This document shows positions 24,214 through 25,501 of a stretch of 25,501 nucleotides of DNA, one piece after another. A program made the position numbers and the translations under genes. Position 1 is the stretch's first letter, and the number at the start of each line of letters is the position of its first letter. The DNA comes from Bacillota bacterium (lineage in GTDB: Bacteria > Bacillota > Bacilli > Paenibacillales > Paenibacillaceae), in NCBI GenBank assembly GCA_023418755.1, contig JAEZZE010000124.1, positions 1-25,501 of the forward strand, written 5' to 3'. The notes beneath the pieces were generated by a model, which made no database searches, had not been told where the DNA came from, and worked only from the letters and a program-made list of their open reading frames with translations.

Positions 24214-24426
24214 TTCCGTCTAAGGAGCCATCATCCGTCTAACTTCGCGGCGGAAGGAAGACCAGGATACTATTCGATCCCTTTGAAGTACTATGCGCAC
24301 ACATATGCAAGTGCTTCTTGGCCAGTTATAGAGTTGAATCAATCTATATTCTTGCCAAACAATACAGGAACAAAAGTTTGGGCTAATGTAGTATGGGAGG
24401 ACATATGGAACAGGATCAGAACGTAG
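24214..24426 (+). pseudogene. Possible 3' fragment of an unknown gene
   Basis: The open frame from after a TAA at 24211 to the TAG at 24426 encodes a protein-like sequence, including RPGYYSIPLKYYAHTYASAS and VIELNQSIFLPNNTGTKVWA, then NVVWEDIWNRIRT. It has no ATG and no ribosome binding site before its only TTG (24283), so it looks like the C-terminal end of a 5'-truncated gene. Its end overlaps the start of the next gene by ~22-34 bases, as in a former operon. I do not recognise the family. TCCGTCTAA occurs twice (24215, 24234) near its 5' edge. Confidence 0.4.
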
Positions 24427-25127
24427 AAAAAATGATTGTGGGTTTTAAGGAAAAGTGGAGAACGGGTTATGAATACAACAGTAATCATCTTGTATTATTC
24501 CGCGGGGCAAAAGTTCCAGCAGAGATTCAAACTGAACTGTATATGTGCTTGTTTTATATGGGTTATCTGTATAAACTTGCGGATCGTTTGGACCAGAACG
24601 TACTTAACCTGGATGAAACCTTGATGAGACAAGTCAATAACTATCAGAACAAGGGCGGATTATGCATTTACTTATCTGTTGTGCTGTATTGGATACTCCG
24701 CAAACATACCAACATCAATAAGAAATTGTTACATTATTGTCAAGGTCTTTACCGAATAACCTTTGAGGAACTCGACGATATATTACTGCATGGGCCTGGA
24801 AGAGACGGCCTTCATGCTTGGTTAGAGATCAACAAATCCATAGTAGATATCAGCATTAAACAAATCGAAGCGTTCTATGATTTCAAGGGGGCACCTATCA
24901 TTTTAGGTGAAGTGCCGGCAGATCTTGAACTCATAGGATTTCGTGAAACCCATGAATGCGTTAAAGCCTACGCCAAGCAGTTGGCCAATGAAGTTGGATT
25001 AAATCGAAAGGAATGGATTAAACAGCATTACAAAAATGCGGTACGTGTGTTTATCGAACACCAGAAGAAAGGCCGAAATAACCAAGCCCCACAACGCGTA
25101 AAAGGAACAGAACAGGCTGGTAATTAG
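24405..25127 (+). CDS. Uncharacterised protein with Cys-His-Asp arrangement, transglutaminase/papain-like
   Basis: This 240-residue, likely cytoplasmic protein was not assigned to a named family. The order GGLCIYLSVVLYWILRK (Cys87), GLHAWLEIN (His137) and SIVDISIKQ (Asp148) matches the Cys at a helix start, HAW.E strand and nearby Asp of transglutaminase-like and papain-fold enzymes, as in lasso-peptide B2 proteases or arylamine acetyltransferases. Residues 1-80 are mainly helical and polar; the C-terminal ~60 are charged. I chose ATG 24405, with GGGAGG 4 bases upstream; ATG 24393 is in frame. AT-rich codon use unlike the genome core marks it as acquired. It is the only intact cargo gene seen beyond the integrase. 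Confidence 0.7.
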   Translation: MEQDQNVEKMIVGFKEKWRTGYEYNSNHLVLFRGAKVPAEIQTELYMCLFYMGYLYKLADRLDQNVLNLDETLMRQVNNYQNKGGLCIYLSVVLYWILRKHTNINKKLLHYCQGLYRITFEELDDILLHGPGRDGLHAWLEINKSIVDISIKQIEAFYDFKGAPIILGEVPADLELIGFRETHECVKAYAKQLANEVGLNRKEWIKQHYKNAVRVFIEHQKKGRNNQAPQRVKGTEQAGN

Positions 25128-25501
25128 ACAAAGTTCAAAGATGGAAAGCCTACAAAAGATAAATAGGAGCTTTTAGTCTTTAGCGCAAGTCGGTGATGAA
25201 ATAAAGTAGATTGAAAAAGAAAGTATTAAACTTTGTAGACTGATGGCCGAGAATAGCGCAGCTCACAGTTCTCGCGCTCCGGGCTCTTCCGGGGTTGGAA
25301 CTCGTTTCGATCGGCGTGCCGGCTTGAGCAGTCCGTTTCCGAGATAGGTGTAGACAAAGTCATTATCCAACATACCTGAGGCCAATTTTCTGCTTTTCTA
25401 TATTCTATTATCTGGAGTATGATAGGTAAAAAGGTTGATATTGTATAAATCCGCCAACCAACTATCGGGGGTAATGCGTTGGATATAGTAGTGTCTAAGA
25501 G
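25128..25501. other. Distal region without a convincing gene
   Basis: The stretch is AT-rich except for a GC-rich block at about 25237-25353. TAGACAAAGT occurs at 25125 and 25351, and an inverted ACTTTGT lies at 25230, so the GC-rich block is flanked by short inverted repeats. A 36-codon minus-strand frame (25373-25263, beginning MLDNDFVYTYLGNGLL and ending in a basic, Pro/Glu-rich tail) lies over the block, but its ATG has no ribosome binding site. It may be a fragment. The right end of the mobile element was not found. Confidence 0.4.

Larger units (their letters stand above)
24010..24240 (-). pseudogene. Possible decayed minus-strand gene with frameshift in a C9 tract
   Basis: On the minus strand one frame reads DGSLDGITGPSVKQDPP up to a nine-C run (24188-24180); a different frame beyond it reads HNLISAVADVPFFEVHSP then LGHTHSPNDDVHVKCIKS and stops at 24010. 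A one-base change in the C-run would join them. Both parts look protein-like, and a further shift near 24222 would add RREVRRMMAP. No start codon with a ribosome binding site is visible, and the terminator at 24044-24072 lies within its 3' part, which counts against the last ~20 residues. The function is unknown. Confidence 0.3.

Noticed and set aside
1..25501. tRNA, rRNA, riboswitch and CRISPR features
   Set aside because: I looked for cloverleaf ends, T-loop motifs, cobalamin or sugar riboswitch consensus and regularly spaced repeats and found none that I could support.

Overview
The window looks like a chromosomal segment of a spore-forming Gram-positive bacterium of the Paenibacillaceae (Paenibacillus, Cohnella or similar). 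The evidence is a GerA-type spore germination operon, strong AGGAGG-like ribosome binding sites, a YesM/YesN-type two-component system next to a type-1 sugar ABC importer with a DUF3502-tailed binding lipoprotein, and a dgkB-rlmCD pair. The core is clearly GC-rich. The last ~5 kb are visibly AT-richer and are mobile-element territory.

Layout. 1-124: 3' end (domains V and VI) of a group II intron. 289-4381: germination receptor operon in the order A, C, small two-helix protein, B. 4459-4497: four hexamers at exactly 11-bp period resembling PhoP boxes, in front of a DUF47 (PhoU-like) and PiT phosphate permease pair (4533-6179). 6289-7233: DUF1861 glycosidase-like protein, ending at a terminator shared with a convergent small basic protein (7299-7724). 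7953-8276: YerC/YecD TrpR-like regulator with a good sigma-A promoter and a terminator. 8447-15691: histidine kinase, AraC-type response regulator, two permeases and a solute-binding lipoprotein, forming one sense-and-import module. 15927-16598: unrecognised lipoprotein. 16826-17632: two-domain CbiX-like chelatase. 17745-20221: dgkB and rlmCD, overlapping by ATGA.

The 3' end of rlmCD is followed by an integrated element in decay. A tyrosine integrase gene (20381-21559, minus strand) has all its catalytic residues but carries an in-frame TGA. A 2415-bp IS21-family element (21562-23976) sits exactly between the integrase ATG and its ribosome binding site, with a 5-bp CATTT duplication. The IS itself encodes IstB and an IstA that lacks its N-terminal helix-turn-helix. 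Beyond the IS lie the stranded integrase promoter and ribosome binding site, gene fragments on both strands, a G9 homopolymer, and one intact foreign-looking gene (24405-25127) with a Cys-His-Asp arrangement like transglutaminase or papain-fold enzymes. The last ~375 bases hold no convincing gene.

The best leads are the layered inactivation of the integrase, the four-repeat Pho-box-like array, and the Cys-His-Asp cargo protein. I did not find a clearly new multi-gene system.
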